Below, piece by piece: positions 18,965 to 28,031 of a stretch of 64,000 nucleotides of DNA. Source of the stretch: Legionella qingyii (GTDB lineage: Bacteria; Pseudomonadota; Gammaproteobacteria; Legionellales; Legionellaceae); NCBI RefSeq assembly GCF_003184185.1, contig NZ_QHJG01000016.1, forward strand, positions 49,978-113,977, read 5' to 3'. The number at the start of each line of letters is the position of its first letter. Position 1 is the stretch's first letter. The translations under genes were made by a program, and so were the position numbers. The notes beneath the pieces are model-generated. The model saw only the letters and a list, made by a program, of their open reading frames with translations, did not search any database and was not told where the DNA came from.

Positions 18965-19843
18965 CTAGTTATTTACAGGGGAGGCGTTCAGCCAATATTG
19001 AGCGATATCAATTCGTCTAGCTATCCAAACATCTTGATATTGGGTTACATGATCTAAAAATTGTTTTAGCATAAGACAACGATCCGGCTTTCCACTCAGG
19101 CGGGGATGTAAGCCTACAGTCAAAATTGCCAGGCGTTTTTCCTGATAAAGATAATGAAATGTATTTATTAATCGTGCGTAAAATTGATCAGCCTCTGAAA
19201 AACCTGGTGTTATGGTAAATCTGAAATCATTGCAATCAAGTGAGTAGGGAATTACCAAATGCTGTTCAATATAATAAGGTAATTCATCGGCATAGCTGTC
19301 CGAGTCATAGAGAAACCCTCCGTGCTCAAGTAATAATTCTCGAGTATTTTCACTTCGCCGCCCAGTGTACCATCCTTTGGGTTGGTGCCCAGTTAGTTTT
19401 TCTAGTGTTTCAATACATAAAAGAATATGTTTTTTTTCAATTCTTCTTGGGACATTAGTGTAATTTATCCAGCGCCATCCATGTCCTGCCACTTCATGAT
19501 TCTGTCTTGCCAGATAATCGGCAAATGAAGGGTTAAGTATTAATGCTTGTCCAGTAACAAAAAAAGTAAGGGGGATTTTATAATGATCAAATAAACGCAG
19601 TAAGCGCCATATACCTACACGACTACCATATTCATAAAACGATTCCATACTCAGATTTCGTTGTCCTTTGGCTTTGGGCATAAAAGGGAAATCTGCACCA
19701 CTAGTTTCTGCTTGCGCATCGCCATTTACAGGGCTTAATTCCGCTCCTTCTTCGTAATTAATTACAAAGTTGATGGCAATTTTTGCTTTATTAGGCCAAG
19801 AAAGACTTGTTTCTTCAGGGCCATAACCTAATAAATCACGCAT
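18965..19843 (-). CDS. Polysaccharide deacetylase family protein (PuuE/allantoinase-like)
   Basis: This 292-residue cytoplasmic CE4-fold metal hydrolase belongs to the PuuE/allantoinase-like branch. The opening GYGPEETSLSWPNKAKIAIN and FVINYEEGAELS (about residues 23-34) are characteristic; the Glu pair replaces the Asp dyad of chitin deacetylases. NHEVAGHGWRWINY (about 114-127) carries metal-site His residues. GWYTGRRSENTRELLLEHGG, DELPYYI and ILTVGLHPRLSGKPDR complete the motif set. There is no secretion signal, which argues against a cell-wall role. The substrate (allantoin-like or N-acyl compound) cannot be decided. It starts 3 bp downstream of the acetyltransferase stop, in an operon. 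Confidence 0.82.
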   Translation of the reverse strand: MRDLLGYGPEETSLSWPNKAKIAINFVINYEEGAELSPVNGDAQAETSGADFPFMPKAKGQRNLSMESFYEYGSRVGIWRLLRLFDHYKIPLTFFVTGQALILNPSFADYLARQNHEVAGHGWRWINYTNVPRRIEKKHILLCIETLEKLTGHQPKGWYTGRRSENTRELLLEHGGFLYDSDSYADELPYYIEQHLVIPYSLDCNDFRFTITPGFSEADQFYARLINTFHYLYQEKRLAILTVGLHPRLSGKPDRCLMLKQFLDHVTQYQDVWIARRIDIAQYWLNASPVNN

Positions 19844-19845
19844 GT

Positions 19846-20691
19846 TTATCCTAGTTCGAACGTAGTAATACCATAAATACCTTCGTTAGACAGTTTAGGT
19901 ATTCCTTTTAAATACATTCTTGCTGTTGCAAACACTTTGACCATCTTATATTTGTTAACCAAATTAACCGCAAAGGGATTATTCTCGGGAATATCCAAAA
20001 AGACAGTTTCTCCTTGAGCATATTCGACTAATTGTTCAAACAGCTTTTCAGCAATAGTAGGTGTGTTTGCGAATAGCGGACCAATTTTATAACCCTCAAC
20101 ACATTTTCTGATTACTCCATAACCCTTTAATTGTTTATCTTGAACAAAACCGAGTGCTAAAGCAGTATTTTGTTTAATCCATGCTGAAAGAAATTTTGGT
20201 CTTGGGGCAGGAAAAAAATGATTGTCATATTGAATCAACTGCTCAAAAGGTACAGTTTTTAGATCAACCAAATGAGGATCATGTTGAGGGGTTAAGCGGA
20301 TATGCTCCAGAGAATACCGGGCATTGCTGTGCGCAAACTGATAACCAATATGAGCATAGTTATTGACCATATCAAGCACCCCATCAATACCCGCATTGCG
20401 ACCATCCACATATGCAAGACGGGCAGATGTTAACTCCATCCCATAGCCCTGAGTTCGGTATCTTTTATCTACGATATAAAGTCCACAAAAAGCAAAATGC
20501 TCGTCATAAACTACAGCTGAACCAACTGCAATAATTTGACCATTTAATTTGCCAGCAAAAAAACCCTGTGGGTCAGTTTGATAAAAACATTCTGCATCAT
20601 TTAATCCTGGGTTCCATCCTTCTTTTTGCGCCCATTCTATAGCAATTGCAACCTCTTCGCGTGTCATTCGTTCAATATGATATTGAGGCAT
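19846..20691 (-). CDS. GNAT acetyltransferase with YitH-like C-terminal domain
   Basis: This 281-residue protein is a double GNAT. The N-terminal half (about 1-130) opens MTREEVAIAIEWAQKEGWNP and carries the acetyl-CoA loop VDKRYRTQGYGMELT (about 74-88). The C-terminal half (about 140-275; FFPAPRPKFLSAWIKQ, GYGVIRKCVEGYKIGPLFA) is the second GNAT-like domain typical of YitH/HolE proteins. The substrate is unknown. It is the first gene of a two-gene operon with the PuuE-like deacetylase, so the pair may act on one N-acyl compound in sequence (inference). Confidence 0.8.
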   Translation of the reverse strand: MPQYHIERMTREEVAIAIEWAQKEGWNPGLNDAECFYQTDPQGFFAGKLNGQIIAVGSAVVYDEHFAFCGLYIVDKRYRTQGYGMELTSARLAYVDGRNAGIDGVLDMVNNYAHIGYQFAHSNARYSLEHIRLTPQHDPHLVDLKTVPFEQLIQYDNHFFPAPRPKFLSAWIKQNTALALGFVQDKQLKGYGVIRKCVEGYKIGPLFANTPTIAEKLFEQLVEYAQGETVFLDIPENNPFAVNLVNKYKMVKVFATARMYLKGIPKLSNEGIYGITTFELG

Positions 20692-20900
20692 GATGTTACC
20701 TCTATGAAAGGGTATATATTAAATTAAATATTAAAGTAGTAACTAAAGCAAATAGATAGGTTTCTATTTTTATTGGATAAATTATAAATACTATTTCATC
20801 GTTTTAATTTTCTCTTTGTCACTAAATTAAAGTGATACTAAATACTAAAAATTCCTGTATTATGATCCTCGTTAGTCTTTTAAATATGTAAGGAAGCATT

Positions 20901-22196
20901 ATGAATTTCAATATCAGGAATACCTTAGGCCCCTTATTTCTCATTCTTTCATGTCCCGTTTTCGTGATGTTGATGTGGTATACCAATACTCAACTTCAGG
21001 GATCCTTGTCTGCTCTGTGGGATTTAATAATTCAAAATGGTTTTTATCAAACTGTATCTACCATATGGAAACCTTACTTTTGGGGGTCTTCCATTGCCTG
21101 GAAAATTATTTTAATTTTTACAGTATTTGAGCTGGCTTTGATGCGTATTTTGCCAGGAAAAAAATTTGAAGGCCCTATTACTCCCAAAGGGAATATCCCT
21201 GTTTATAAAGATAATGGTGTTTTGGCATTTATTGTAACAATGACAAGCTTTTGCATTGCATCGTTTGGCTTGAATTTATTCTCAGCCTCTATTCTTTATG
21301 ACAATCTCGGAGCTCTGTTTGGCGCATTGAATTTGTTTAGCCTTATCTTGTGTGTATTTTTGTATCTTAAAGGACGATTTTTTCCTTCATCTACAGATTC
21401 AGGTATAACCGATAATATTTTGTTTGATTACTATTGGGGAACAGAGCTTTATCCTCAAGTCCTTGGATGGAGTATTAAAAAATTTATTACATGCCGTTTT
21501 GGTATGATGAGTTGGGGCCTCTTCCTAATTTCTTATTGCGCCAAGCAAGCGGAATTAGGCGGTTTATCCAATTCAATGTTAATTTCTGTGATATTACAAT
21601 TCGTTTATCTGAGTAAATTTTATATGTGGGAAAAAGGGTATTTACGCTCTTTAGATATCATGCATGATCGAGCCGGTTTTTATATTTGTTGGGGTTGCAT
21701 GGTATGGGTTCCGTGCGTTTATACTTCTCCAAGTATGTATCTTGTGCTCCATCCGATTCATTTATCTTTTGTATGGGCAACCCTCATTTTAGGCTTGGGC
21801 TTAGCGAGTATTATTATTAATTATCTTGCTGACAAACAAAGGCTGATTGCGCGAGCTACGCAAGGTGAATGTAAAATTTGGGGGAAAAAACCTGTTACGG
21901 TGTTGGCACGTTATGAGACTACTGAAGGTGATAAAAAACAAACCATATTACTTGCTTCGGGATGGTGGGGCATAGCGAGACATTTCCATTATATCCCAGA
22001 GCTTGCAGGTACATTTTTTTGGTCTGTACCCGCTTTATTTGATAATTTTGCACCGTACTTTTATCTTTGCTTTCTAACTGTTCTGTTATTTGATAGAGCA
22101 TTTCGTGATGATAAGCGATGTTCTTCCAAGTATGGTCATGATTGGAAAAAATACTGTGAATTGGTTCCTTATAAAATTGTTCCTCTAGTGATTTAG
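20901..22196 (+). CDS. Sterol reductase, ERG4/ERG24/DHCR7 family (eukaryote-like)
   Basis: This 431-residue polytopic membrane protein has about 9-10 helices and resembles eukaryotic sterol delta-7/delta-14 reductases, which use NADPH to reduce ring double bonds. The C-terminal signature is clear: TILLASGWWGIARHFHYIPE (about residues 349-368). It is followed by DRAFRDDKRCSSKYGHDWKK and YCELVPYKIVPLVI, matching the family's RD..C..KYG.DW..YC..VPY.I.P end. NILFDYYWGTELYP (about 172-185) is the conserved mid-protein motif. Such genes are rare in bacteria but known in intracellular ones such as Coxiella. Host sterols are the likely substrate, since no sterol synthesis genes are seen. The next gene is a P450. 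The ATG follows AAGGAAG. Confidence 0.88.
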   Translation: MNFNIRNTLGPLFLILSCPVFVMLMWYTNTQLQGSLSALWDLIIQNGFYQTVSTIWKPYFWGSSIAWKIILIFTVFELALMRILPGKKFEGPITPKGNIPVYKDNGVLAFIVTMTSFCIASFGLNLFSASILYDNLGALFGALNLFSLILCVFLYLKGRFFPSSTDSGITDNILFDYYWGTELYPQVLGWSIKKFITCRFGMMSWGLFLISYCAKQAELGGLSNSMLISVILQFVYLSKFYMWEKGYLRSLDIMHDRAGFYICWGCMVWVPCVYTSPSMYLVLHPIHLSFVWATLILGLGLASIIINYLADKQRLIARATQGECKIWGKKPVTVLARYETTEGDKKQTILLASGWWGIARHFHYIPELAGTFFWSVPALFDNFAPYFYLCFLTVLLFDRAFRDDKRCSSKYGHDWKKYCELVPYKIVPLVI

Positions 22197-22230
22197 CACG
22201 TCAATTAAAATTTCATTTTTTCCAAAACCC

Positions 22231-22260
22231 CCTGGATAAAAAGCAAGGCTGGCATCCAGG
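22231..22260. terminator. Weak stem-loop between sterol reductase and P450 genes
   Basis: CCTGGAT (22231-22237) and ATCCAGG (22254-22260) form a 7-bp stem with a 16-nt loop. There is no U-tract, so it may be a processing hairpin or repeat remnant and need not separate the two genes transcriptionally. Confidence 0.3.
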
Positions 22261-22330
22261 AGTTCCTGTATAATAGAAAAGTTCAAAAATTCATCAAATG
22301 AATATAATTTAACTCTAGAAGCGGGGCTCT

Positions 22331-24187
22331 ATGCTTTTTTATGTTTTATTTATTATAGGCGTTGGTTTGGTCCTGAAAGTTTATCAACTACACCAAAATG
22401 GTACATCTGCAAGAATTACCTATCCTTCAGCGATCAGTTATCTTTCATTAATAAAGGATATTACTCTCTTAAGAGCCAATCCTTCTGCAAAAACACAATT
22501 ACAAACACGGTTTATGACGTTTATAGCAGAACTGGGTTCTCGCTCACTTGATGAGCAAGGTTCAGGTATCGCCTATTTTAAATTGCCTGATTTGACTCCC
22601 GTGTTTATATTGTCAAATAACTCAGCAATTCAACAACTTTACTCGAAAACGAATGAAAAGAAATTTGGACAAAGACCGTTTTTTCAACGTCTGGCCGTGA
22701 TACTCGGTTCTGGTAATCTCATGTCTTCGATTCTAGGTTCGGATACTCATTCTAGAATTCGCCAATCAATTCTTTCGCGTAATGAATCAAATAGACCACA
22801 TGTGGCAAACATGGTTGCTGATTTTTTTAAGGAATATGAGTTGGAGCAAGGTCAGCATGGAAGTTCGCTCAGTGAAGTTATGGATAAACTGTCCAGAAGA
22901 GTTTTACTCACAACTTATTTTGGGGCAGCAATTATAAAGCCATTCGAAAAGTTTTATCATCCAAGTTTAACAAAAGAGTTAATCGCTTGTCTTTTTAGTC
23001 TGGATCCTATTCAGGATGATGAGAAAAAAAATCTTCAATTTTTAAGGGATAAAACATTTAAGCTAGGTTGCCAAGTTATTTTCTCATCGGATGAAATTAC
23101 AAAACAATTAATGGAACAGCAGAGTTGGCTTAATTATTTACTTAGAGTCCGAGTATTAACTAATTCGGATATAAAAAGTCAATTGGAACAACTCGGGATA
23201 AATTCAGAGCAAGAATTAACGGCAGTACAATGTGAGTTATTAATAAAGTATTCAGTAGAACACGTGGACACTACATTACTGTCTACCCTGGTGCGGGATG
23301 TTGTTAATGAAAGTTTATTCATTCCATTATTAGGTTTTGATGCTACTGCCACTGCATTAATTACCGCCTTGAGAATTGCGCTTCAAGATAAACGTATTTA
23401 CACCATAATAAAACAGGAAATTCAGCAAAAAATTTCAGCAGGGGAGTCTTTCGAATTACATTCTCCTTGGGATGCCCAAATTGAAAAGGGTGTATCCTAT
23501 GCCGAAGCTGTTCTATTGGAAGCGTTACGATTAGCACCACCAGCGCCTATTGTGCCAGAAATAGTTCACGAAATAATCGAACTTGATGTGGAGGGGGCCT
23601 CACTTACTTTGCCTGCAGGAGCACTTGTATTCATTCCTATGCAAGGAGTACATACACATGCACACTATTTTCCAGATATTAAGCTTTCCAGTGAAGGGCA
23701 AAGCGTTTTTGGCAAAAAAACAATAAGCGCTAACGATATTTTTCCCGAGCGGTGGGGGCCTAAAAACGGTACTGGCAACTTTTATAATGCCCATTATTTT
23801 GCTGAAACTCCTTCATCTTATGTACCAAAGACAATGGAAAAAGAAGGGCAATTATTACCATTTAAAACAGGGGCGCGCCGTTGTCCTGGGCTTCGAATTG
23901 CAATGACAGAAATAATGGCTTTATTTCGTATGCTTGCTACCTATAAATTTGAACTTACGGCAGAAGAGCATCTGGAGTTACGCTTTAATTATGAGACACC
24001 ATTACAAAGAAATGGTGGGATGGGGTTGCTAAAAATTAAACCTCGAAAGCAATTGGAATTACGAGAGGCCTCATCACCTTATGCTGAACACAGTGTTCAT
24101 AGCATTAATTTTTTTCCTGACCCTCCTGTTGCCAAAGATAAGAAAATGGAGCTTGCCTCTTTTTCTCTGTCTCATAGCCGAGTGTAG
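22331..24187 (+). CDS. Cytochrome P450 (membrane-anchored, long form)
   Basis: This 618-residue heme-thiolate monooxygenase has an N-terminal hydrophobic anchor (about residues 1-18). The three P450 hallmarks are present: I-helix LLGFDATATALITAL (about 333-347), K-helix ExxR as E397-R400 in LLEALRLAPPAP, and the heme-binding loop FKTGARRCPG (511-520) with Cys518 as the axial ligand. FPERW (471-475) is the usual PERF segment. It is longer than most bacterial P450s (about 400-450) because of the anchor, a loop-rich insertion around 450-500 and a C-terminal extension. Its position after a sterol reductase suggests sterol or lipid oxidation (inference). No ferredoxin or reductase partner is adjacent. 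Confidence 0.87.
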   Translation: MLFYVLFIIGVGLVLKVYQLHQNGTSARITYPSAISYLSLIKDITLLRANPSAKTQLQTRFMTFIAELGSRSLDEQGSGIAYFKLPDLTPVFILSNNSAIQQLYSKTNEKKFGQRPFFQRLAVILGSGNLMSSILGSDTHSRIRQSILSRNESNRPHVANMVADFFKEYELEQGQHGSSLSEVMDKLSRRVLLTTYFGAAIIKPFEKFYHPSLTKELIACLFSLDPIQDDEKKNLQFLRDKTFKLGCQVIFSSDEITKQLMEQQSWLNYLLRVRVLTNSDIKSQLEQLGINSEQELTAVQCELLIKYSVEHVDTTLLSTLVRDVVNESLFIPLLGFDATATALITALRIALQDKRIYTIIKQEIQQKISAGESFELHSPWDAQIEKGVSYAEAVLLEALRLAPPAPIVPEIVHEIIELDVEGASLTLPAGALVFIPMQGVHTHAHYFPDIKLSSEGQSVFGKKTISANDIFPERWGPKNGTGNFYNAHYFAETPSSYVPKTMEKEGQLLPFKTGARRCPGLRIAMTEIMALFRMLATYKFELTAEEHLELRFNYETPLQRNGGMGLLKIKPRKQLELREASSPYAEHSVHSINFFPDPPVAKDKKMELASFSLSHSRV

Positions 24188-24263
24188 TTGTAGTCTGAGT
24201 GAAGGTAAAGCCGTAATCCTGGAGCTAAATATCAATTTAATCCCGGGTTATGCTTCGTAAGAT

Positions 24264-24704
24264 TCATTGAAAATTAGGAATGGATGCATAACATGCCAAT
24301 AAAATACCCCATAGATGGATGTAATCACCAATTAATATATTTTTGAGATACCATTTGGGTAAACGTTCATTTCTTATATCGCTTTGTAAGTATTTTATGA
24401 TGGGTACAAATGCGACAACAAAAAAAATCATGAGTACGTGATAAATAAAAATCAGTTCCTGGGTATTACTATATAAATAGGTTTTGTATTGCATTTCCCA
24501 TGGAGTGATATAGATAATGACGAATGTAAATAAAAATACCTTAATAATACTGTTTAAATCAGTCATAAAAGGAAGTTTTTTTCGACTGGATACAATTACT
24601 TGTCCTGACGGGGCAAGTGCATAAAATGAAATCGATTCAATAATGGCGCTTGCTAAAAAGAATGTACAATAAATATAAATACTGATTGTCGTTAATGTAG
24701 GCAT
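24264..24704 (-). CDS. Hypothetical four-helix membrane protein
   Basis: A 146-residue frame has four hydrophobic stretches (about residues 5-30, 48-68, 84-104 and 122-142) separated by short charged loops. I do not recognise a family. The N-terminus is in the membrane at once, with no cleavable signal evident. The ribosome-binding site is weak. It stands alone, convergent with the P450 gene. Confidence 0.5.
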   Translation of the reverse strand: MPTLTTISIYIYCTFFLASAIIESISFYALAPSGQVIVSSRKKLPFMTDLNSIIKVFLFTFVIIYITPWEMQYKTYLYSNTQELIFIYHVLMIFFVVAFVPIIKYLQSDIRNERLPKWYLKNILIGDYIHLWGILLACYASIPNFQ

Positions 24705-25235
24705 AGTTTAAATACGAATCGAGCTGTCTGAAATTATAAAAACTGTTTATAATTTTACCACAAATGTAACTGCAGGTCGATGCTCCTTCTTCCCAACATA
24801 TTTTTTTAGGGAACAATTTCATCAATGAGAGAAATATAGCTATGTTGACAATTTCCTCATTAGATTCCGTACAAACTACGCGCATAAAGAGCGGAAAATG
24901 GGCGGAATCAAATGAAGTGTCAACAGACTCTAATTAAGAAGAAAAATAATTTGAGTCAAGACTGTTTTTTTACTTTTTATTTGTTAAGATAGCAACGACC
25001 AATTTCTTTTTTACCAAGAAAATCCTGTGGATATTTATTCAATTTAATGTCAATTCGAATTCAATCAATTTAACATACCCTTTGCTGCATCAGCCTTTTT
25101 CCAATTTTTAATGCATATTATTTCATTGAGTTATTCACATTTTCTGTGGATAAGTCTGTTTATAGTCTGTAAAGCTTTTGTATACTTTAAAAATTCAATG
25201 CTAGATTATTTTCCGTTACGCTCTTTAAATAATTT
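24705..25235. other. 530-bp AT-rich intergenic region containing a short repeat copy
   Basis: No gene is supported. An 82-codon reverse frame (24637-24885) overlaps the neighbour and has no family features. The region contains one short copy of a dispersed inverted-repeat element (24844-24924); the rest is very AT-rich. Confidence 0.5.
24844..24924. repeat. Dispersed inverted-repeat element, short copy (family 1)
   Basis: It begins GTTGACAATTTCCTCATTAG and ends in AATCAAATGAAGTGTCAAC, the inverted terminal form. The interior GCGCATAAAGAGCGGAAAATG matches the right part of the copy at 44,647-44,779, but about 50 bp of the left interior is missing. It looks like an internally deleted, non-autonomous element. 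Confidence 0.7.
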
Positions 25236-25448
25236 TTAATGGGGATATAACAAGCATATTCCTAAAGTAACAAGCAGCGCTCCTAACCATTGTAGCGAAG
25301 AAATTTTTTCTCCAATCCAATATGCAAATATTTGTGTAAAAACAACTGAAGTGTTGCGTAGGGTTATTGCAAGTCCCGCCTCTGCATAACGCAATCCCAA
25401 TAAGAACAATAAAAAAGATAATGCACTTAAGACGCCACCAAATGACAT
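25236..25448 (-). pseudogene. EamA/DMT transporter C-terminal remnant
   Basis: Seventy residues remain: GVLSALSFLLFLLGLRYAEA, GLAITLRNTSVVFTQIFAYW and EKISSLQWLGALLVTLGI. These match the last three helices of an EamA (drug/metabolite transporter) domain, which normally has ten helices in about 290 residues. The upstream sequence in all frames lacks the rest, so this is most likely a truncated gene. A tiny stand-alone EamA subunit is possible but would be shorter than the SMR-type half-transporters. Confidence 0.65.
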
Positions 25449-25475
25449 TCCTTTCTATCGAAAATTTATAAAATA

Positions 25476-25787
25476 TTAATTTGTTGAATAGAGGCAAGAA
25501 AAAACAACAAAATTTAAATCGCTTCCTGTACATGTAAATAAAACACCAGTCGGCTCATTTGAGTTTTCCGCTACTAATATTTTATGCATTAATTTCATTC
25601 CGCCAGCGGAATAACAATTATTAGATAAGCTGCTAAAAACATTACTTATGGTTTTAATTTGCCCAGATCGTTCGTAGGCCTCTTCGCATTGAGCGGATTG
25701 TCCGGCAGGCGGAGATAGTGCTTTTTCCGCATGAGCATTTTGATAAATTAAGAATGAAACTAGAAATAATCCATGAATAAATTTCAT
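25476..25787 (-). CDS. Hypothetical small secreted protein
   Basis: This 103-residue protein begins with a Sec signal peptide (MKFIHGLFLVSFLIYQNAHA, cleavage after AHA at about residue 20). The mature part has four Cys (CEEAYERSGQ, NNCYSAGG, FTCTGS, FSCLY) that could form disulfides in the periplasm. I recognise no family. Its ribosome-binding site is weak, and it lies just upstream of the broken EamA fragment. Confidence 0.5.
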   Translation of the reverse strand: MKFIHGLFLVSFLIYQNAHAEKALSPPAGQSAQCEEAYERSGQIKTISNVFSSLSNNCYSAGGMKLMHKILVAENSNEPTGVLFTCTGSDLNFVVFSCLYSTN

Positions 25788-25996
25788 AATTGTCGTCCAT
25801 GCAAGATAATTTCTTATATTATAGGTTTGAATTTAAAAAAGTGGAAAAAGCCGCTTCTTGGATAATTTTTTTTCTGTAAAGTAGTGTTGCTCAGGTATTG
25901 AAGCGGCATTTTTTATCCGGAGATATTCAAAGGCCTGAAACTTCTTTAAGCATTTAAGTGATTAGCCAATAAGTGAATATAAACACTTGTAGGTAT

Positions 25997-27331
25997 TTAA
26001 AGGATCGGCTGAAATTTATTTTCTGTCGGAGGATTTTTAGGCTCTTGCACTACTGGTAAATCATGTACGTCTTCATTTTGCAGGTTAGTAGTATCAGCAG
26101 CTGTGGCAGGTGATTCCAGGATAGGGCGTAATGCTATTGAGTAACTACCCTGGAACTTATCTGATAATTCATGATCATAATGCTCTAATGCTTCCTCGAG
26201 GATTATTTCTTCATTTTCTTTTGTACGCTCTTCTAAGATTTGTTCGTCCACACTCTTTGCCTGTAGTTCGACTCCCCATTTAATTAATCCAAATAGTGCA
26301 AGTCCAATACTAAAACCGAGCAGAATGGGACTCCAAAGAGGCGGTACTGTTGCAGTGCCTATAAGAATTATTAGACCAATTGTTGACAAAATGACGCCTG
26401 TTCCGCCTAGAACAAAATTTGTATAGGATTTTACTATAGTCTCATCAGCTAAATGAGTGTTTTCTTCTAATAGGAACAATGGCTCTGTTATATTTGCAAT
26501 GTCTTTATCAATTTTATCAATTTGGTGTTGAATGTTGCTCACCTCTTCTATCAGTGATGTATCAGCCTCAAACTCTTTGCTTTCATCAATTTCTTCTGTG
26601 ATGTTCGCAAGACTTGCCAAGAGTTCTTTACGCTCCTTATATAACTTTGAAAGTTTCATTACAGGGCTGTTATCTGGAACTAATTCAGACAATCCTACTT
26701 TACTGTGAATCTTGCGAATAAATTGTAACTGTTTTGCTTCCTCAGTAGATAAATTGCCCAGGTGCTCTAGTTCCAATGCGCGAATTTCGAGTTTATTTCG
26801 ATATTTATCATTATTTAATGAAGTATCAAATGTCTCGAGTAAATTCATAAATTGAATTTTTTCTTTATATGCCTTACTTGTTTTGTATTTATTAATAAGT
26901 GCGCCTAAAAATGATATTCCCTCAACAAGAGTGGTAAGAGAGGCGAAAGCTAATCCGATTCCCGCAGCTACTACTCCTCCGAGAATGAATGCAGTAATAC
27001 CTAAAGCTGATGTGGTTAGAAGAACAATTATGGAAAAAGTTTTATTGATCACGGAACTATTTTTGTCAGTTAATGTTGTAATCGCATTGGGAATAATAGA
27101 AAACATCTGGAGTGCAAATCCAATGATATGTAACTCTTTAGCGGACTTTATGATAGAGCTTAGTAGGCCGATTAACTTCTGTATGCCCCCAAGTATGTAT
27201 TGAGATAACTTTCCAGTTTTATGGATAATTTCAGTAAATGACCTCTGTTTTTCCTTCGATAAGTTTATTCTTTTTTTTAATTTATCCATTTTTTCTGGTA
27301 GAACAACATGCTTTTTAAGCGGATAAGTCAT
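25997..27331 (-). CDS. Membrane-hairpin, coiled-coil protein, effector candidate
   Basis: I chose the ATG at 27331 (GGAAAAGTAACT before it) over the frame start at 27409, which lacks a ribosome-binding site; the product is 444 residues. It is Lys-rich at the N-terminus and has a first hydrophobic hairpin (TFSIIVLLTTSALGITAFIL and GGVVAAGIGLAFASLTTLV, about 98-136). A charged coiled-coil stretch (about 145-300) is followed by a second hairpin (about 305-350). The C-terminal tail has ERTKENEEIILEEALEHYDHE, an acidic E-block-like patch. This two-hairpin layout with no signal peptide is common in Legionella effectors targeting host membranes. I recognise no family; function is unknown. Confidence 0.6.
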   Translation of the reverse strand: MTYPLKKHVVLPEKMDKLKKRINLSKEKQRSFTEIIHKTGKLSQYILGGIQKLIGLLSSIIKSAKELHIIGFALQMFSIIPNAITTLTDKNSSVINKTFSIIVLLTTSALGITAFILGGVVAAGIGLAFASLTTLVEGISFLGALINKYKTSKAYKEKIQFMNLLETFDTSLNNDKYRNKLEIRALELEHLGNLSTEEAKQLQFIRKIHSKVGLSELVPDNSPVMKLSKLYKERKELLASLANITEEIDESKEFEADTSLIEEVSNIQHQIDKIDKDIANITEPLFLLEENTHLADETIVKSYTNFVLGGTGVILSTIGLIILIGTATVPPLWSPILLGFSIGLALFGLIKWGVELQAKSVDEQILEERTKENEEIILEEALEHYDHELSDKFQGSYSIALRPILESPATAADTTNLQNEDVHDLPVVQEPKNPPTENKFQPIL

Positions 27332-27598
27332 AGTTACTTTTCCAAAATGGTATATCTTAAACACGATGAGCGCTTTATTATCCACATTGTTCTTATAAAA
27401 AACAACCATAATTGTTCAAATGTCGCATGAGTTGTGCAAAATATTGATTTATAAAATAAGAAATTTTATTGATAATGGGCTTTTGAAGATTCGCTTTTTA
27501 TTTACGATTGAGTCGATTTCTTAGAGAAATATAGGGAAAGGAATGCGTGTCGCTGCGTATAACAGGTAGCTTCACTTACTGTTTATTCTATTTTATTT

Positions 27599-27811
27599 TC
27601 AATGCGCTTGTCTGGAATGAACCAAATTAATGCAGCAATTACAATAAATACCAATATAAATAAAACTGAGTATATAGCTTAAGAAAATTGGTCCAAGCGG
27701 TGTGAGACTAGCGAAGTTATCACCATGTGGAATTTTAATTTCTAACACCATAATGGTAATAATGATAGCAAGCACGCCATCACTAAATGCCTCTAAACGT
27801 GTCGTTTTCAT
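27599..27811 (-). pseudogene. TMEM175-family (DUF1211) potassium channel gene with internal deletion
   Basis: The frame opens KTTRLEAFSDGVLAIIITIM and VLEIKIP, the TMEM175/DUF1211 helix-1 signature (RxxxFSDGVxAI). It proceeds into helix 2 (LGPIFLSYILSFIYIGIY) and then shifts. A second frame continues LVFIVIAALIWFIPDKRIE and ends NKIE, which is the family's normal C-terminus. Bacterial members have about 200 residues, so roughly 100 residues of the middle are gone and the join is out of frame. The gene is therefore broken. Confidence 0.75.
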
Positions 27812-27882
27812 CAGTTTTTCCCATATTATGTAATAATAACTCCATATTTTTTATTGAAATAAATCAATTTCATCTAGGGGCC

Positions 27883-28031
27883 GTTGATAATTGCTTCATT
27901 AGCCTACGTTCTACGCTTTATGGGCGGAATCCAGTAAAGACCGCATTAAAAATAGGTGCATTTTAGTGCATCTCTGTATAGGTCCAGCGCATAAATTGCG
28001 GGAAGTAGGTGGAATTAAATGAAATGCCAAC
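27883..28031. repeat. Dispersed inverted-repeat element, long copy (family 1)
   Basis: The left end is GTTGATAATTGCTTCATTAG and the right end is AATTAAATGAAATGCCAAC; they are imperfect inverted repeats of one another. The interior (TAAAGACCGCATTAAAAATA, GGTGCATTTTAGTGCATCTC) aligns along its length with the copy at 44,647-44,779. There is no coding capacity. Confidence 0.75.

Noticed and set aside
20901..22196. Sterol reductase as an isoprenylcysteine methyltransferase (ICMT-like)
   Set aside because: ICMT-like proteins share the C-terminal membrane motif type but are much shorter; the length, the LLASGWWGIARH motif and the final C..KYG..W..YC pattern favour the sterol reductase family.
25225..25533. 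102-codon reverse frame overlapping the EamA remnant
   Set aside because: It is an out-of-frame shadow; only the 25,236-25,448 frame shows EamA helices.
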